Shown in pieces: positions 1 to 8,884 of a stretch of DNA of 64,000 nucleotides; positions within the stretch are counted from its first letter, which is position 1, and every line of letters starts with the position of its first letter. The stretch spans positions 124,001 through 188,000 of the forward strand of contig NZ_SRXT01000004.1 in assembly GCF_004792685.1 (NCBI RefSeq), in the 5' to 3' direction. The stretch is from Sphingomonas gei. Lineage in GTDB: Bacteria > Pseudomonadota > Alphaproteobacteria > Sphingomonadales > Sphingomonadaceae. A program made the position numbers and the translations under genes. The notes below the pieces were generated by a model. That model was not told where the DNA came from, did no database searches, and was given only the letters and a program-made list of their open reading frames with translations.

Positions 1-281
1 TCGCGTTCGACGATGAAATCGGCAAATGGGACAAGAAGCTGCAGGACGCCAAGACCGCCGGCACTGCGTTCACCGGCGCCACCGAAGCCGATGCGATCGC
101 CGCCTTGTGGACCGCGATGGGCAACACCCCCAAAAAGGCCGCGAGAGCCTATCGGACGCTGAGCTTCACCAAGGGCGCCGCCTTTCACCGAACCCCGCAG
201 GGGGGCCCGATGTCGCTTTCGAACCCGGTTGCCAACGCGGATTGCTCGACATCCGGCGTCGACGTGACGAATCCGTCCTAG
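1..281 (+). CDS. C-terminal part of an unrecognised protein (truncated by window edge)
   Basis: An open frame enters from the left edge (first full codon at base 3) and ends at TAG 279-281, giving 92 visible residues. The visible part is hydrophilic and Lys/Ala-rich at first, and ends in a Gly/Ser/Asn-rich tail with a single Cys. I recognise no domain. The stop codon overlaps the GTG of the next gene (TAGTG), so the two are probably translationally coupled. Codon usage looks like the neighbours. Function unknown; only the tail can be judged. Confidence 0.6.
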   Translation, partial: AFDDEIGKWDKKLQDAKTAGTAFTGATEADAIAALWTAMGNTPKKAARAYRTLSFTKGAAFHRTPQGGPMSLSNPVANADCSTSGVDVTNPS

Positions 282-688
282 TGGAGACCACGATCGAGAT
301 CCGCTGCGAAGGCGGGGTTTGGGCCGTGCTGCGGATCGCCAATGACGGGGACAAGGCCGTGACAATCCACAATCCGGGGGATTATCGGCCGACGGAAGGG
401 TGGGAATTTTCGCGCGAGGCGTATCGAGTGGCTGCCTTGCGCTCTTTCCATTTCCTCGAAATGACCCTGCGCGCGGACGGGTCGGAGATCGAACCTGCCG
501 ACATCCGTACCCGTGCCGATCATCTCGTCGGATTGCCCGTCGCACTCGCTCCTGGCGCCAATCTACAAATCCACATCCCGCTGCACGAATTCTACGACCT
601 GATGCCCGGCATCGAATATTCGCTCGCGCTGACCTACGGAGACGACAGCGCGCGAGTGTCCGCTATCACCCAGGTCCGATGTCCGTGA
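281..688 (+). CDS. Small protein of unknown function coupled to the upstream gene
   Basis: A 135-residue protein starting at GTG 281, which shares its G with the stop codon of the preceding gene. The same frame is open further upstream, but that part is an Arg-rich shadow of the previous gene, so the GTG is preferred. The product has no signal peptide or membrane segment, is acidic, and alternates short hydrophobic and polar stretches as in a beta-sandwich; there is one Cys early and one near the C terminus (QVRCP). No family recognised. A one-base overlap of two small unknown genes is a layout seen in effector/immunity and toxin/antitoxin pairs, but nothing in the residues proves that. Confidence 0.65.
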   Translation: METTIEIRCEGGVWAVLRIANDGDKAVTIHNPGDYRPTEGWEFSREAYRVAALRSFHFLEMTLRADGSEIEPADIRTRADHLVGLPVALAPGANLQIHIPLHEFYDLMPGIEYSLALTYGDDSARVSAITQVRCP

Positions 689-775
689 CTAACGGGAAAC
701 CGCAAATTCGCGTTGATGGCTGACGCGGTACGACACCTTGTTGCCACTCCGCCCCGCACCCCCTAACCGGGCCTC

Positions 776-1912
776 ATGCTTGACGATGCGCGTTTTGGCC
801 TGAGCCGTACCGCGACGCTGCCCGGGCCGCTCAGGCTCGACGGCGGCGTGCTGCTGTCGCCTGTCGACATTGCATATGAAACCTACGGCATGCTGGCGCC
901 CGATGCCGGCAACGCGATCCTCGTCTGCCACGCACTGACCGGCGACCATCATGTCGCCTCGGCGCATCCGGTGACCGGCAAGCCTGGCTGGTGGGCGCGA
1001 ATGGTCGGGCCGGGCAAGCCGATCGATACCGATCGTTACTTCGTCGTCTGCGCCAATGTGCTCGGCAGCTGCCTCGGTTCGTCGGGGCCGGCGAGCATCA
1101 ACCCCACCACCGACAGGCCCTGGGCGATGGGCTTTCCGGTCATCACCATTCGCGACATGGTCAGCGCGCAGGCGATGCTGCTCGATCATCTCGGCATCGA
1201 GCGGCTGTTCGCGGTGGTCGGCGGATCGATGGGCGGGATGCAGGCGCTGAGCTGGGCGGCGACCTATCCGACCCGCGTCGCTTCCGCCGTGGTGATTGCC
1301 AGCGCGGCGCGGCATTCGGCGCAGAACATTGCGTTCCACGAAGTCGGGCGGCAGGCGATCATGGCCGATCATCGCTGGCGCGGCGGCGACTATTATGCCG
1401 ACAACGATCCGCCTTCCTCGGGCCTCGCGGTGGCGCGGATGGCGGCGCACATCACCTATCTGTCCGAGGCCGGTCTCACTGCCAAGTTCGGGCGCAAGCT
1501 CCAGAGCCGCCCCGAAAAACCCGATGGCGCCAAGACCTTCGGCTTCGACGCCGATTTCCAGGTCGAGAGCTATCTGCGCCACCAGGGGCTGAGCTTCGTC
1601 GACCGGTTCGACGCCAATTCGTACCTCTATATCACTCGCGCCCTGGACTATTTCGATCTCGCCGAGGAGCATGAGGGCGTGCTGGCCAATGCCTTTACCG
1701 GCGACACGCGCTTCTGCCTGGTGAGCTTCGACACCGACTGGCTCTATCCGACCGGCGAATCGCGGACGATCGTCCACGCGCTAAACGCCGCCGGCGCGCC
1801 GGTGAGCTTCGTCGAATTGAAGTCGCCGTTCGGGCATGACGCGTTCCTGCTCGAGAATCCCGAGCTCGACCGGGTGATCACGGGCTTCCTCGGCGCCGGA
1901 GACCGTCAATGA
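776..1912 (+). CDS. metX: Homoserine O-acyltransferase (MetX family)
   Basis: Cytoplasmic alpha/beta-hydrolase that acylates homoserine, the first committed step of methionine synthesis. The nucleophile elbow GGSMGGMQ places the catalytic Ser near residue 151. The Asp (FDTDWLYP, about 320) and His (FGHDAF, about 353) complete the triad, and the length of 378 aa is typical. MetX proteins can use acetyl-CoA or succinyl-CoA, and the donor cannot be settled by eye. The gene overlaps the following GNAT gene by 4 bp (ATGA), and metW follows, so this is a met operon. MetX-MetW pairing is usual in proteobacteria. Confidence 0.93.
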   Translation: MLDDARFGLSRTATLPGPLRLDGGVLLSPVDIAYETYGMLAPDAGNAILVCHALTGDHHVASAHPVTGKPGWWARMVGPGKPIDTDRYFVVCANVLGSCLGSSGPASINPTTDRPWAMGFPVITIRDMVSAQAMLLDHLGIERLFAVVGGSMGGMQALSWAATYPTRVASAVVIASAARHSAQNIAFHEVGRQAIMADHRWRGGDYYADNDPPSSGLAVARMAAHITYLSEAGLTAKFGRKLQSRPEKPDGAKTFGFDADFQVESYLRHQGLSFVDRFDANSYLYITRALDYFDLAEEHEGVLANAFTGDTRFCLVSFDTDWLYPTGESRTIVHALNAAGAPVSFVELKSPFGHDAFLLENPELDRVITGFLGAGDRQ

Positions 1913-2328
1913 ATTACCGCATCTCGTTCGATCCCGAGGATCAGCAGCTCGACGTTATCCACGGCTATCTGGTGCGCTCTTACTGGGCCGAAGGCATTCC
2001 GCGCGAAACCGTCGCGAAGGCAGTCGCAAACTCGCTGTGCGTCGGCGCGTTCGACGATGACGTGCAGGTCGGTTTTGCGCGCGTCGTCACCGATCGCGCG
2101 ACCTTTGCCTATCTCGCCGACGTATTCGTGCTCGAGGGGCAACGCGGCCGCGGGCTTGCCGAGCAGATGCTCGAGGCGATCGAGGACCATCCCGAGCTTC
2201 GGGGCTTGCGCCGCTGGGTATTGTTCACCCGCGACATGCAGCCGCTCTACGCCAAATTCGGCTGGAAGGTTTATCCGCACCCCGAACGGCTGATGGTGCG
2301 CGACAATCCGGATATCTACACGCGATGA
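1909..2328 (+). CDS. GNAT family N-acetyltransferase
   Basis: A 139-residue single-domain GNAT protein. The acetyl-CoA pyrophosphate-binding signature appears as EGQRGRGLA around residues 76-84, followed by the amphipathic helix AEQMLEAI. The C-terminal part ([17 protein letters not shown]) matches the usual beta6-beta7 end of small GNATs. It overlaps metX upstream and metW downstream by 4 bp each, so it is embedded in the methionine operon. The substrate is unknown. Genes of this kind between metX and metW suggest either a housekeeping detoxifying acetylase or a passenger. Confidence 0.85.
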   Translation: MNYRISFDPEDQQLDVIHGYLVRSYWAEGIPRETVAKAVANSLCVGAFDDDVQVGFARVVTDRATFAYLADVFVLEGQRGRGLAEQMLEAIEDHPELRGLRRWVLFTRDMQPLYAKFGWKVYPHPERLMVRDNPDIYTR

Positions 2329-2918
2329 GCCTGCGTCCCGATCTCGCGATCATCGCCGCCAACGTCCAGCCTATCACCCGCGTGCTCGATGTCGGCTGCG
2401 GCGACGGCGCGTTGATGGCGGCGCTGCGCGACCAGCGCGGCTGCGACGCGCGCGGGCTCGAGCTCGATCCAGCCGACGTGGCCGCGGCGATGGCACGGGG
2501 CCTTTCGGTGGTCCAGGGCGATGCCGACAGCGACCTCGCCGATTATCCCGACGCCAGCTTCGACTATGCCATCCTCAGCCAGACGCTGCAGACGACGCGG
2601 CGCCCCGATTGGGTGCTCGACCAACTGCTGCGGATCGGCCGGCGGGCCTTCGTCTCCTTCCCCAATTTCGCGCATTGGCGGGTGCGCGCGTCTTTGTTGT
2701 TCGGCGGGCGGATGCCGGTGACTCGGCTGCTGCCGGTCGCCTGGTACGCCACGCCCAACATCCACCATGTCACGGTCGACGATTTCCGCGCGCTGGTGAA
2801 GGCGCGCGGGATCATCGTCGAGGAATGCTGGTTCCTCTCGGGCGACCAGCGCACCGGATCGGGCTTCGCCAACCTGTTTGCCGAGCATGCCGTGTTCCTG
2901 TTGCGGAAGAATCGATGA
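2325..2918 (+). CDS. metW: Methionine biosynthesis protein MetW
   Basis: A 197-aa class I SAM-dependent methyltransferase-fold protein. Motif I is VLDVGCGDG at residues 20-28; the acidic post-motif LELDP and the motif FDYAILSQTLQ follow, with FPNFAHWRVR in the middle of the protein, typical of MetW. MetW acts with MetX in the acylation step of methionine synthesis in several proteobacteria. It overlaps the GNAT gene and the pirin gene by 4 bp on each side. Confidence 0.92.
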   Translation: MSLRPDLAIIAANVQPITRVLDVGCGDGALMAALRDQRGCDARGLELDPADVAAAMARGLSVVQGDADSDLADYPDASFDYAILSQTLQTTRRPDWVLDQLLRIGRRAFVSFPNFAHWRVRASLLFGGRMPVTRLLPVAWYATPNIHHVTVDDFRALVKARGIIVEECWFLSGDQRTGSGFANLFAEHAVFLLRKNR

Positions 2919-3775
2919 CCAGTCGCACCGTCACTTCGATCCACCCGGCCAATCGCGACGATATCGGCGATCTAGTGACGCGGCGGCCGGTGCCGGGCCC
3001 GGGTGTCGAGAATGTCGGCGCATTCCTCTTCCTCAACCATCACGGGCCGCAGACCTATCCGCCGAACAATCGCGGCCTGCCGTTCGGCCCGCATCCGCAT
3101 CGCGGCTTCGAGACGGTGACCCTCATCCTCGAGGGTGAGCTCGCGCATACCGACTCGGCGGGGCATGAGAGCATCATCCGCGCCGGCGGAATCCAATGGA
3201 TGACCGCGGGGCGCGGGATCGTCCATGCCGAAGTCTCGCCCGCGGGATTCAAGCGCGACGGCGGGCCGATGGAGATCCTGCAATTACGGGTGAACCTGCC
3301 GGCGCGGCTCAAGATGACCGCGCCGCGTTATGTCGGCGTGCAGGCCGAAGGAATCCCCACCGTCGAGTCGGAGGGCGCGACGGTGCACTTGGTCTCGGGC
3401 GAATGGCAGGGCGGAAAGGGCGCGGTCGAGTCGCTCACCGGCGTTTTCCTCGGTTGGGTCGCGGTGCAGTCAGGCGCGAGCGTGACCTTCGACGAGCTGC
3501 GCGGCCGTGACGTATTCCTCTATGTGGCACGCGGCGAGCTCCACGTCGGCGGGCGGCAGGTGCCGCAATTCCATCTCGCCCAGCTCGGCGAGGGCGAGAG
3601 CGTGACGGTCACCGCTACCGAACCGGCTTTGTTCGTGTTCGGCCATGCCGATCCGATCGCCGAGCCGATCGTCGCGCACGGGCCGTTCGTGATGAACAGC
3701 GTCGAGGAAATCCGCCAGGCCTTCGCCGATTACCAGGCCGGCACGTTCGGCGTTGCCGAGATCATCGCAGGCTAG
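2915..3775 (+). CDS. Pirin family protein
   Basis: A 286-aa bicupin of the pirin family. The N-terminal cupin holds the metal ligands in GPHPHRGFETVT (about residues 59-70) and GRGIVHAE (about 100-107), preceded by the pirin hallmark FLNHHGP. The C-terminal cupin follows from about residue 175. The start at 2915 is chosen because it gives a 4-bp overlap with metW and begins just before the conserved N terminus; the same frame is open further upstream only as a shadow of metW. Bacterial pirins are Fe-binding and some have quercetinase activity; the role here is not known. Its 3' end overlaps the convergent lipoprotein gene by 4 bp. Confidence 0.9.
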   Translation: MTSRTVTSIHPANRDDIGDLVTRRPVPGPGVENVGAFLFLNHHGPQTYPPNNRGLPFGPHPHRGFETVTLILEGELAHTDSAGHESIIRAGGIQWMTAGRGIVHAEVSPAGFKRDGGPMEILQLRVNLPARLKMTAPRYVGVQAEGIPTVESEGATVHLVSGEWQGGKGAVESLTGVFLGWVAVQSGASVTFDELRGRDVFLYVARGELHVGGRQVPQFHLAQLGEGESVTVTATEPALFVFGHADPIAEPIVAHGPFVMNSVEEIRQAFADYQAGTFGVAEIIAG

Positions 3776-4221
3776 ACGCCGCTGCCCCAATTGACCGTAG
3801 CACGCGTGCCGCCGTTCATCGGCTCGACCACGATCAGCAGGCTGCGCTTCGAATCCTCGCCGGCCGAATATTGCGTCGGCGTCGACATCCGCTGGCCGAG
3901 CCCCGAGGCGTTGGCCTGGGCGCGCGACCAGCCGAGCACTTCGGCAGGCTGGGCCTTGACCAGATAGACGATCGTGCCGCTGACATGCTGCGGCGTGCCA
4001 TCGGGGCCCGACACGCAGGTGGTGATCTGCGCGCCATCATGCACCGGAACGAAATCGGGCTTGTTCGAGCAATCGGCCGCCGCAGTTATCGCAGCGGGCT
4101 TCCCCTTGGACGCGGCGTCGGCGACGTTCTGCCCGGTAGGGTCGTTCGTCGTCTCGGTAGAAGCGCCGCCGCCGCAGGCACTGACCAATAAAGCGGTGCT
4201 GACAAACAAGTGGCGCATCAT
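3772..4221 (-). CDS. Small hypothetical lipoprotein
   Basis: A 149-residue exported protein. A basic start (MMRH), a hydrophobic core and the lipobox LVSAC place the lipidated Cys at residue 16. The mature part is small and polar with two further Cys (DCSNKP and TTCVSG) that could form a disulfide; no family was recognised. ATG 4221 is preferred over an upstream ATG at 4242 because AAGAGGA lies a few bases before it and the signal peptide then begins directly. It lies downstream of ssb on the same strand with a gap of about 45 bp, and its 3' end overlaps the pirin gene tail to tail. Confidence 0.75.
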   Translation of the reverse strand: MMRHLFVSTALLVSACGGGASTETTNDPTGQNVADAASKGKPAAITAAADCSNKPDFVPVHDGAQITTCVSGPDGTPQHVSGTIVYLVKAQPAEVLGWSRAQANASGLGQRMSTPTQYSAGEDSKRSLLIVVEPMNGGTRATVNWGSGV

Positions 4222-4265
4222 GGATCCTCTTTGGAAGCTCAACGACGCGCCGGCCGCCGAGTTGC

Positions 4266-4820
4266 TCAGAACGGCACGTCGTCGTCGAGATCGTCGGGGA
4301 AGCCGCCGCCGAACCCGCCGCCGCTCTTCTGCCCGCCACCGTTGAAGTTACCGCCGCCGCTGGCACCGCCGCGGTTCGACGATTGGCCCGAGAATTCGTC
4401 GCCGCCGCCGGCGCCCCAATCCTCACCGCCGCCACCACTGCTGCGGCCCGCACCACCGCCCTGGCCGGGTGCACCATCGAGCATGGTCAGCACCGAATTG
4501 AAGCCCTGCAGCACCACTTCGGTCGAATAGCGGTCGGCACCCGACTGGTCCTGCCACTTACGCGTGGTGAGCGCGCCTTCGATATAGACCTTGCTGCCCT
4601 TGCGCAGATATTTTTCGGCGACGTTGGCAAGGCCCTCGTTGAACACCTTGACGGTGTGCCACTCGGTCTTTTCCTTGCGCTCGCCCGAGTTGCGGTCCTT
4701 CCAGCTCTCGGACGTGGCGATGCGCAGCTCGACGACCTTGCCGCCGTTCTGGAAACTGCGGCTTTCCGGGTCCTTGCCCAGATTGCCGACCAGGATGACC
4801 TTGTTGACGCTGCCGGCCAT
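4266..4820 (-). CDS. ssb: Single-stranded DNA-binding protein
   Basis: A 184-aa SSB. The N-terminal OB fold (about residues 1-112) contains the typical [15 protein letters not shown] and [13 protein letters not shown] long Gly-rich linker follows, and the acidic tip ends in DDDVPF, a conservative variant of the DDDIPF peptide that recruits replication and repair partners. The start at 4820 has GGAG about 8 bases upstream; the frame upstream of it is a shadow. The divergent DUF4169 mini-gene begins 54 bp away. Confidence 0.95.
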   Translation of the reverse strand: MAGSVNKVILVGNLGKDPESRSFQNGGKVVELRIATSESWKDRNSGERKEKTEWHTVKVFNEGLANVAEKYLRKGSKVYIEGALTTRKWQDQSGADRYSTEVVLQGFNSVLTMLDGAPGQGGGAGRSSGGGGEDWGAGGGDEFSGQSSNRGGASGGGNFNGGGQKSGGGFGGGFPDDLDDDVPF

Positions 4821-4874
4821 GGAAACTCCGCTGTATGATCGATAAGGATAAGGTGAACGAACAGAGTACTCTCG

Positions 4875-5048
4875 ATGGCCGATATCATCAACCTGAACAA
4901 GGCGCGCAAGGCGAAGGCGCGCGTGGATAAGTCCGCGCAAGCCGCGGAGAATCGCGCGCGCTTCGGGCGGACGCGGGCGCAAAAACAGGCCGATGGCGCC
5001 GAGACCGCCAAAGTGACTCGGCTGCTAGACGAGTCGAAACGCGACTAG
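4875..5048 (+). CDS. DUF4169 family mini-protein
   Basis: A 57-codon gene starting at ATG 4875 and ending at TAG 5046-5048. The product begins [16 protein letters not shown] and continues with Ala, Arg and Glu-rich helix including [13 protein letters not shown]. This is the pattern of the DUF4169 family of tiny alphaproteobacterial proteins (ADI-NL-KARKA start, NRA-FGR-KA centre). Function unknown; the charged helical make-up suggests nucleic acid or protein binding. It is divergent from ssb and overlaps the end of feoB tail to tail by 4 bp. Confidence 0.8.
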   Translation: MADIINLNKARKAKARVDKSAQAAENRARFGRTRAQKQADGAETAKVTRLLDESKRD

Positions 5049-6901
5049 AGCCCCAGCGCGACCGCGCTCCAATAGGTTATCCCCGCCGCGACATAGGCCA
5101 GCACGAACAGATAGCTGACCATGAAGGCCGGCCATTTCCAGCCATTGGTCTCGCGCCGGGTGACCGCGATCGTCGAAATGCATTGCGGCGCGAAGACGAA
5201 CCACATCAGGAAGGCAAGCGCGGTGGGCAGCGTCCAATGCGCGCGCAGATTTTCGCGGATCGTCGCCTCGCCGGCGGCGTCTTCGGGATTGTCGACGGCG
5301 TAGACCGTACCGATCGCCGCTACCGCGACTTCGCGCGCGGCCATCGCCGGGATCAGCGCCAGCGCGATATCGCGGTTGAACCCTATCGGGGCGACCAGAA
5401 CCTGCAAGCCGTTGCCGATCCGGCCGGCGATCGAATAATCCACTTTCGATATCCCGCTGCCCTCGGGCGGCTTGGGGAAGCTGAGCAGTGCCCACAGCAC
5501 CACGGTGGTCAGCAGGATGATCGTGCCGGCGCGCTTGAGGAAGATTTCGGCGCGCTGCCAGAGGCCGAGCAGCACGTCGCGCAGCCGCGGCATCTGGTAT
5601 TTGGGCATCTCCATCATGAAGCCCGAGGTCGCGCCCTTGGTCACGGTGCGGCGAAGCACCAGAGCCGCGACGAACGCGCCGATGATGCCGAGCACATATA
5701 GCGCGAACAGCACCAGGCCCTGGAGGCCGACGCCGGGAAGAATCGCCCGATCGGGAATCAGTGCGCCGATGATGATCGTATAGACTGGCAGGCGTGCCGA
5801 ACAGGTCATCAGCGGTGCGATCAGGATCGTCGTCAGCCGGTCCTTTTCGTCCGAGATGGTGCGCGTCGCCATGATACCGGGCACTGCACAGGCAAAGCTC
5901 GACAGCAGCGGGATGAACGCGCGGCCCGACAGTCCGACGCTGGCCATCACGCGATCCATCAGGAAGGCGGCGCGGACCATGTAGCCGGTCGCCTCGAGCA
6001 CGAGGATGAAACCGAACAGGATCAGGATCTGCGGCAGGAATACGACGACCGCGCCGACTCCGGCGATCACCCCGTCGACCAGCAGCGAGCGCAGCACGCC
6101 TTGCGGCAGCGCGTCGCCGATCGCCCCGCCAAGCATCGCCATCAGCGATTCGATCCAGCCGATCGGCGCTTCGGACCAGGCGAACACCGCCTGGAACATG
6201 ACGAACATCAGCCCCAGCAACAGAACCGGACCCGAGACCGGGTGCAGCGCGATCGCATCGAGGCGGTGAGTCCAGCGCCGCGCCGCGGTTTCGGAGACAG
6301 TCACCGCGGTGGCGATCTGGCGGGCGCGGCGCTGGAGGACGACGATGTCGTGCTGGACGCCGGGGCCGGGGCGCACCGTGTGGACATTGCGGACGACGTC
6401 GCCGAGCCGATCCTTGAGCGTTTCGAGCCCGCGCTTGCGCACCGCGACGGTCGGCACCACCGGTACGCCGAGCTCGCGCTCGAGCGCCTCGGGATCGAGC
6501 ACCAGTCCGTCGCGCTCGGCGAGATCGACCATGTTGAGTGCGACGATGATCGGCAGGCCGAGCGCGATCAGCTGGAGCGTGAAGCGCAGATGGTTGTCGA
6601 GATTCGACGCATCGACCACGGTGATGATCGCGTCGGGAAGCCGCTCGCCGGCCTGACGGCCCACGAGCACGTCGCGGGTGACTTGCTCGTCCGGCGAGGA
6701 GGGATCGAGGCTGTAGGCGCCGGGCAGATCGAGCAATTCGACCGGGCGGCCATCGGGCAGCGCCATGCGCCCGGCATGGCGCTCGACCGTGACTCCGGGA
6801 TAATTGCCGACCTTCTGCCGCGCGCCGGTCAGCGCGTTGAACAGCGCGCTCTTGCCGGCATTGGGATTGCCGACCAGCGCGACCAAAGGGGCCTGGTTCA
6901 T
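5045..6901 (-). CDS. feoB: Ferrous iron transporter FeoB
   Basis: A 618-aa inner-membrane Fe(II) permease with an N-terminal G domain. G1 is GNPNAGKS (residues 11-18), G3 is DLPGAYS and G4 is NMVD. Two Gate domains follow, with about eight membrane segments, the Cys-containing SFACAVPGIMATR and the C-terminal FAPQCISTIAVTRRET. It is shorter than the enterobacterial protein (about 770 aa) and lacks a long Cys-rich tail. feoA lies directly upstream with a 4-bp overlap, and iron control is likely through the Fur-type site before feoA. Confidence 0.95.
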   Translation of the reverse strand: MNQAPLVALVGNPNAGKSALFNALTGARQKVGNYPGVTVERHAGRMALPDGRPVELLDLPGAYSLDPSSPDEQVTRDVLVGRQAGERLPDAIITVVDASNLDNHLRFTLQLIALGLPIIVALNMVDLAERDGLVLDPEALERELGVPVVPTVAVRKRGLETLKDRLGDVVRNVHTVRPGPGVQHDIVVLQRRARQIATAVTVSETAARRWTHRLDAIALHPVSGPVLLLGLMFVMFQAVFAWSEAPIGWIESLMAMLGGAIGDALPQGVLRSLLVDGVIAGVGAVVVFLPQILILFGFILVLEATGYMVRAAFLMDRVMASVGLSGRAFIPLLSSFACAVPGIMATRTISDEKDRLTTILIAPLMTCSARLPVYTIIIGALIPDRAILPGVGLQGLVLFALYVLGIIGAFVAALVLRRTVTKGATSGFMMEMPKYQMPRLRDVLLGLWQRAEIFLKRAGTIILLTTVVLWALLSFPKPPEGSGISKVDYSIAGRIGNGLQVLVAPIGFNRDIALALIPAMAAREVAVAAIGTVYAVDNPEDAAGEATIRENLRAHWTLPTALAFLMWFVFAPQCISTIAVTRRETNGWKWPAFMVSYLFVLAYVAAGITYWSAVALGL

Positions 6902-7170
6902 GGGTTAGGCGAGACGTGGATCGCCGCAGCGACGTGGCGGCGCAGCGCCACCGTCATCCGCCCGATGCGGCAGGCGACCGGGCCGCGCCCGAGAAATCCC
7001 GAATGATGGAGCATCTCGACTTCGACGCCTTCGTCGAGCCCAAGCTCGCGCAGGCGCCGTCCCTCGGGTTCGGACAGCGCGTGCCAGTCGACTCCGGCCA
7101 CCGTGCCCGGCTTGAGGCGGGGCAATTGGGCGAGTCGAATGGGGTGGGGAATCGCAGCGGCGATGTTCAT
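6898..7170 (-). CDS. feoA: Ferrous iron transport protein FeoA
   Basis: A 90-residue cytoplasmic SH3-like FeoA protein needed for FeoB activity. The core motifs are the helix RRLRELGLDEGVEVEML followed by a Gly-rich turn and ACRIGRMTVALRR. In-frame starts exist at 7188 (TTG), 7182 (ATG) and 7170 (ATG). I prefer 7170 because the two upstream candidates fall within or next to the probable Fur operator and lack a ribosome-binding site, but the choice is not firm. It overlaps feoB by 4 bp. Confidence 0.9.
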   Translation of the reverse strand: MNIAAAIPHPIRLAQLPRLKPGTVAGVDWHALSEPEGRRLRELGLDEGVEVEMLHHSGFLGRGPVACRIGRMTVALRRHVAAAIHVSPNP

Positions 7171-7172
7171 GC

Positions 7173-7190
7173 TGCGAGTCATTATCAATA
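7173..7190 (-). promoter_or_regulatory. Probable Fur box before feoAB
   Basis: The 18-bp sequence TGCGAGTCATTATCAATA is very similar to Fur boxes of the form GCGAAT-ATTATCAAT, and in the other orientation contains TGATAATGA, the half-site of the classic GATAATGATAATCATTATC consensus. It lies directly at the 5' end of feoA, where iron repression of Fe(II) uptake is expected. Seen by eye only; not scored with a matrix. Confidence 0.55.
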
Positions 7191-7225
7191 ACCGGAGGGA
7201 AGCGCCATAGCGGATGTGCCGGAGA

Positions 7226-7885
7226 TCACACCACCGGGTAGCGCAGCCGTCCGACGAATCGCGACAGGCTGGGCCGGTGCGCGGTGCGGGCGAGGAAGCC
7301 GGCCTTGGCCTTCTCGAACTTCATGATGCCTTCGATCCGCCGGCCGAGGAACGCGCTGGTCTCGGCATGGCCCTCGCTGTCATCCTGCAGGAACACCGCG
7401 ATCGTCGCGGCATAGATGCCGCCGAGCAAGGTCCGCTTGGTGTAATGATTATAATCGGTCGCGGCGTCGCCAGCGAGCCGCCACATGACATCGGCCGAAC
7501 GCCAGCCGAGCTTCGCGGCGCGCAGCGCGTTCTGGGGCATTGCCAGGACGGCGACGGCGCGGCGCAGCGCCTCGCGGTTGGCCGCCAATATTTCCAGACG
7601 CGCTTCGACCAGCGCAGCGATCCGCGCCCGGATCTTCATCGCGGCAAGCGCCTCAGGCGTGAAGCGCGCCGCCATCCCCCGATCGACGCTGGCGAACCAC
7701 GCATCGATCATCGCGACCGGCCCGGCGGAGAAAGCGAGCCGTGCGACGTCCCGGTCGACGCCGCGGCTGTCGGCGGCGGCATCGAGCGCGGCATGGTTCC
7801 AGCCGTCGAAGGCGGCATTGGCGGCGATCGCCGGGGCGAGCGCGTCGCGGAGTTCGTCGAGCGTTGCGTCTGCAAGGTCCATCAT
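7226..7885 (-). CDS. COQ9 family ubiquinone biosynthesis protein
   Basis: A 219-aa all-helical protein of the COQ9 family, lipid-binding partners of ubiquinone biosynthesis hydroxylases. Recognisable features are the TetR-like N-terminal half, the central Trp/Arg-rich helix WRSADVMWRLAGDAATDYNHYTKR that matches the COQ9 signature, and the following LLGGIYAATIAVFLQD. It overlaps the upstream EamA gene by 4 bp, so both are probably co-transcribed. Two adjacent ATGs (7885 and 7882) are possible starts. Confidence 0.88.
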   Translation of the reverse strand: MMDLADATLDELRDALAPAIAANAAFDGWNHAALDAAADSRGVDRDVARLAFSAGPVAMIDAWFASVDRGMAARFTPEALAAMKIRARIAALVEARLEILAANREALRRAVAVLAMPQNALRAAKLGWRSADVMWRLAGDAATDYNHYTKRTLLGGIYAATIAVFLQDDSEGHAETSAFLGRRIEGIMKFEKAKAGFLARTAHRPSLSRFVGRLRYPVV

Positions 7886-8826
7886 GTGGATTTAGGCTCC
7901 CCTGCGTTTGGCGCAAGCGCACGCGCACGTTCGCCGGCCCCGCTCTGCCGCACCAGGACGAGCGCCGCCGCCACCAGCGCGGCGCCGAACAGGTCCGCCG
8001 CCGCGAGGCGCTCGTCGAAAAGCGCCCAACCGAACGCCGCGCCGACCACGGGCTGGATCAACAATGCGATTCCGATCACCAGCGGCGTGAGGTGGCCCAG
8101 CGCATAGATCATGCAGCCCTGGCCGATCAGCTGACTGATCACCGCGAGCGCGATCAGCGGCCACCAATCGCCCGGCATCACCTGCTCGTCGAGCGCAAGC
8201 GCGAGGATCAGCAGCGGCGGGATGGTCGCCAGCGAAGACAAGGCAAGCGCGGGCATCGGCGCGAGCCGCTCGCGTGCCCGCGCCATCAGGACGAAATAGA
8301 TCGCGTAGAGCAGGCCGGCGAACAGACAGAACAGGTCGCCGACGAGATGCTGGGGAGAAAGGCTCGCCGACCGACCGAGCAGCAAAGCCCCCCCAACCGT
8401 GGCGAGCACCAGCGCCAACCCCTGAAGCCGCGATGGCCACATCCGCGCGGCGATGAAGCCATAGATCGGGAACAGCAGAGTCGCAGAATTGCCGAGCAAG
8501 GTCGCGTTGGCGAGGGTGGTGCGGACGATGCCGAGATGCCAGCTGGCCAGATCGGCGGCAAAAGCGACGCCTGCGATCGCCAGCACGCCCCATAGTCCGC
8601 GCGAGGATTGGACCGGCCTGTCGCCGATCGACGCTGCGAAGGCGAAAAGCAGCGGCGTCGCGATGGCAAGGCGCCAGAATCCCGCCGCAACCGGGCCGAC
8701 ATCGGTCAGGCGCACGAACAGCGCTCCCGAGGCGAGCGCCACGTTGGCGACCACCAATGCGATCAGCGCCGCCGCCGCATGGCTTCTGACAGGAATAGTT
8801 TTCCTTGGGGATGCGCCGTCCTGCAT
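7882..8826 (-). CDS. EamA/DMT family transporter
   Basis: A 314-aa inner-membrane protein with about ten hydrophobic segments arranged as two EamA repeats, typical of drug/metabolite exporters. The start at ATG 8826 is chosen because TAGGAGG lies 12 bases upstream; a GTG at 8853 would add nine residues. The C terminus overlaps the COQ9 gene by 4 bp. The substrate cannot be predicted. It is divergent from the Old Yellow Enzyme gene with a gap of about 60 bp. Confidence 0.88.
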   Translation of the reverse strand: MQDGASPRKTIPVRSHAAAALIALVVANVALASGALFVRLTDVGPVAAGFWRLAIATPLLFAFAASIGDRPVQSSRGLWGVLAIAGVAFAADLASWHLGIVRTTLANATLLGNSATLLFPIYGFIAARMWPSRLQGLALVLATVGGALLLGRSASLSPQHLVGDLFCLFAGLLYAIYFVLMARARERLAPMPALALSSLATIPPLLILALALDEQVMPGDWWPLIALAVISQLIGQGCMIYALGHLTPLVIGIALLIQPVVGAAFGWALFDERLAAADLFGAALVAAALVLVRQSGAGERARALAPNAGEPKST

Positions 8827-8884
8827 AGCGCCCTGTAGCCTCCTATGTGCCACAGGTCACAAGTCAGAAGGTAACGTCGTTCCA

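Noticed and set aside
689..775. Possible SAM-type riboswitch in front of metX
   Set aside because: A small hairpin (CGCGT-TGATGGCTG-ACGCG) and a GTTGCCAC stretch are present, but the conserved CACGTTAAA and GCTAAA elements of the SAM-II class are missing.
4850..4868. LexA box between ssb and the DUF4169 gene
   Set aside because: GAACGAACAGAGTAC resembles the repeat but the second half-site is GTAC, two bases off, and the spacing does not give a GAAC-N7-GAAC match.
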